In this document: piece after piece, positions 62,113-64,000 of the stretch
How the letters are laid out: the number at the start of each line of letters is the position of its first letter
How positions within the stretch are numbered: position 1 is the first letter of the stretch
Source: Nocardia uniformis NBRC 13702
GTDB lineage: Bacteria; Actinomycetota; Actinomycetes; Mycobacteriales; Mycobacteriaceae
Assembly (NCBI RefSeq): GCF_001613345.1
Contig: NZ_BDCE01000036.1
Coordinates: forward strand, 22,688 to 86,687
Reading direction: 5' to 3'
DNA: 64,000 nt
Notes under the pieces: model-generated
The model's database searches: none
What the model saw: the letters and a program-made list of their open reading frames with translations, nothing else
What the model was told of the DNA's origin: nothing
Made by a program: the position numbers and the translations under genes

Positions 62113-63744
62113 TCAGGGTTGGTCGGAGTCGTTTTCATCCTCGCTCTTGCGCCAGCCGAGTAGTAGGGACTGGCCGGGTTCCGGCCGCCACGGCAGGGCC
62201 ACAGCCACCACCACCGCGCACACCAGCAGGGTGCCGACGGCAACCATGGACGCGGAGTGGGAACCCTCCAGGGCCGCGACCTTCATGGCGTGGACCAGGC
62301 TGTCGCGGGACGGCTCCAGGATCGGATTGATCGGGGCCTTCATGATTTCCAGCACGCTGATCGGCGTATTGCCCGCCAGATCCTTCTGCCGCGCGTTCAT
62401 AATCGCGTCCGGAACGGCGGCGATCCTGTCACGCACCCGATCGCTGTAGATGGAGCTCATAATCGAGCCGAGCAGCGCCACCCCGAGCGCGCCGCCGACC
62501 TCGCGGGTGGTGTCGTTGACCGCCGAACCCGCGCCCGCCTCCTCCAGCGGTACCGATCCCATAATGGATTCCGTCGCCGGACCCTGCACCACCGCGAAGC
62601 CGATGCCCATGAGCACCATGGAGATGACTACCGGTCCCAGATAAGGGGTTTCGACCGTCGTCTGCCCGGCGATGTACATAGCGACCGCCAGAATCAGCAC
62701 ACCGCTCACAATTACCGCAGTCGCACCGACCCGCTGCGCCAGCAGCGTCGCCGCCGGGGCTCCGATACCCACCGCCAGCGCGAAAGGCAGTGAGTGGATG
62801 CCGAATTCGAGCGGGCTCAACTCCTTGACACCCTGGAAGTACTGGGTGATCAGGAACAGGAATCCGAAGGCACAGAAGTAGGACACGGTAATCGCCATGG
62901 CGGGCACCGCGAATCGACGGATCCGGAACAGTCGCATATTCAATACCGGCGTCGCGACGCGGAGCTCCCAGGCCACGAAGGCGGCCAGCGCCACAATCGA
63001 AATCAGGTATCCCAGCAGGCTTTCCGTGGACAGCCAGCCGTGTTTCGGCGCTTCGATAATGGACCACACCAGCAGGGTCACACCGAGCAGCGACAGCACA
63101 ATGCCGATGCGGTCCAGCCGATTCACATGTGAAGCACGCGATTCCGGAGCGGTCCACCACACGGCGACAATGGCGACCAACGCCACCGGCACATTGATCC
63201 AGAACACCGAATGCCAGGAGAAGTGCTCCAGTAGCCAGCCACCCACCGTCGGCCCGATGGCAATCGCTATGCCCGCCATGGCCGTCCACACCGCGATGGC
63301 GGCGGCGCGCTCCCGCGCCGTGGTGAAGATATTGGTCAGCAGCGCCAGCGTCGCCGGGAACACCATGGCCGCGAAGATGCCCATACCCGCACGCGCCGCG
63401 ATCACCTGCCCGAGCCCGCTCGACAGCGCTCCGGCCGCCGACATGACGGCCACACCGACCAGACCCCACAGCAGGAATCGGCGGCGCCCGTACCGGTCGC
63501 CCAGATGCCCCATCGCCAGCAGCAGTCCGGCGAACGCCAGGGTGAACGCGTCCACAATCCACTGCAGCCCGGCCATATCCGCCTGCAACTGCACAGCCAT
63601 CGACGGCAGCGCCACATTCACCAGCGTGTTGTCCAGCACCACCAGCAGCTCAGCCAGGCTGATCGCGACCAACGCCGCGATCTTCGCCCGCTGCGATAGT
63701 CCCGATGCCTCTCCGGACCTGCGGCTCGCCATTGAGACCGTCAT
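62113..63744 (-). CDS. DHA2-type MFS drug efflux pump
   Basis: 543-residue inner-membrane protein of the 14-helix drug:proton antiporter group (EmrB/QacA). Motif A GHLGDRYGRRR near residue 80, the D1-type LDNTLVNVALPSM in helix 1, and the antiporter motif C-like GPTVGGWLLEHFSW. The ATG at 63744 has GAGGAGG upstream; earlier codons are excluded. Compounds exported are unknown. A TetR-type operator lies just upstream; the regulator gene itself is not in the window. Confidence 0.92.
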   Translation of the reverse strand: MTVSMASRRSGEASGLSQRAKIAALVAISLAELLVVLDNTLVNVALPSMAVQLQADMAGLQWIVDAFTLAFAGLLLAMGHLGDRYGRRRFLLWGLVGVAVMSAAGALSSGLGQVIAARAGMGIFAAMVFPATLALLTNIFTTARERAAAIAVWTAMAGIAIAIGPTVGGWLLEHFSWHSVFWINVPVALVAIVAVWWTAPESRASHVNRLDRIGIVLSLLGVTLLVWSIIEAPKHGWLSTESLLGYLISIVALAAFVAWELRVATPVLNMRLFRIRRFAVPAMAITVSYFCAFGFLFLITQYFQGVKELSPLEFGIHSLPFALAVGIGAPAATLLAQRVGATAVIVSGVLILAVAMYIAGQTTVETPYLGPVVISMVLMGIGFAVVQGPATESIMGSVPLEEAGAGSAVNDTTREVGGALGVALLGSIMSSIYSDRVRDRIAAVPDAIMNARQKDLAGNTPISVLEIMKAPINPILEPSRDSLVHAMKVAALEGSHSASMVAVGTLLVCAVVVAVALPWRPEPGQSLLLGWRKSEDENDSDQP

Positions 63745-63759
63745 CCGACACCTCCTCAT

Positions 63760-63775
63760 TAGACCGATCGGTGTA
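63760..63775. promoter_or_regulatory. TetR-type operator before the efflux gene
   Basis: TAGACCGATCGGTGTA, with a perfect ACCGATCGGT core (63763-63772), is 16 bp upstream of the start codon. The TAGACCGATCGGTCTA form is common before actinobacterial DHA2 pumps controlled by TetR proteins. Confidence 0.75.
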
Positions 63776-63986
63776 CCCGTAGAGGAAGACTAGCTGTTAC
63801 CGACAGTTGCACACAATCTTCTGAGGCGGCTATGACGCAGCACACATACCGCAACAGCGCTGAATAGTGGACGCCGACGAGAAGCGGCCCCGGCCCAAAG
63901 GATCCGGGGTCGCCGACCGCCCGCATAACGCCTGCGCCCAACAAGTCCGGGGAGGCCACCCGCTCCCACAGACAACTGGCGACCGT

Positions 63987-64000
63987 CGTCATTCCGGCGT
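63987..64000. repeat. REP-like repeat, copy 8, cut by window end
   Basis: CGTCATTCCGGCGT is the first 14 bases of the left arm; the rest lies beyond the window. Confidence 0.6.

Noticed and set aside
61482..62243. 253-codon minus-strand frame in the repeat field
   Set aside because: Encodes only scrambled copies of short words and continues into the transporter terminator; no start signal.

Overview
The window reads as chromosome of a Nocardia-like member of the Mycobacteriales (Corynebacteriales). The reasons are high GC, frequent GTG starts, a resuscitation-promoting factor, an acyl-ACP desaturase, mycobactin/nocobactin-type siderophore genes under IdeR-like boxes, and gene order that matches Mycobacterium tuberculosis as I remember it. 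Two syntenic blocks stand out. Roughly 2.2-28.2 kb follows Rv0880-Rv0858c: MarR, DUF2530, DUF3027, MFS, DUF2771, cold-shock protein, Rpf, the Rv0862c-like protein, XPB helicase, DapC. 55.9-61.5 kb follows Rv0824c-Rv0821c: desA1, dus, LCP ligase, phoY2. The protein calls come from reading motifs; no database search was run.

Layout. 0-6 kb: Eis-type acetyltransferase, YccF, MarR/DUF2530 pair, secreted neutral ceramidase divergent from a TetR regulator with a shared palindrome. 6-23.7 kb: core block with an Hsp90/sacsin-type ATPase, DUF3027, glutaminyl cyclotransferase, transporter, CspB, rpfA (behind a CRP-like site and a c-di-AMP-type riboswitch), the Rv0862c-like protein, a lipoprotein, a 32-residue ORF, XPB and DUF3239. 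23.9-38 kb: two LysE exporters, a secreted M1 peptidase, DapC, SigJ-like ECF factor, GNAT, methyltransferase, DAHP synthase with an aromatic leader peptide, AhpD-like protein, FAD oxidoreductase, SDR, DsbB-like protein. 38-46.3 kb: siderophore segment with an MbtB-like heterocyclization NRPS, a salicyl-AMP ligase and a salicylate synthase, all next to IdeR-like boxes; together they would make salicylate, activate it, load it and build an aryl-oxazoline or aryl-thiazoline. 46.4-52.1 kb: coupled phospholipid acyltransferase genes, a polyprenol-phosphate mannosyltransferase flanked by inverted repeats, and a tiny SPOR-like gene. 52.6-55 kb: tRNA-Glu/Asp/Phe, a gamma-butyrolactone-receptor-like regulator, a gene-free kilobase, tRNA-Lys. 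55-64 kb: DUF937, desA1, dus, lcp, phoY2, a degenerate repeat field and a DHA2 efflux pump.

Non-coding structure is the most unusual part. A palindromic repeat family of about 80-95 bp recurs at least seven times, with several fragments. Short tandem arrays look as if they grew out of its ends. A 127-bp element lies directly after two stop codons in inverted orientation. The 3' end of the cyclotransferase gene is duplicated. Several proteins carry Ala/Ser/Thr/Glu-rich inserts or tails.
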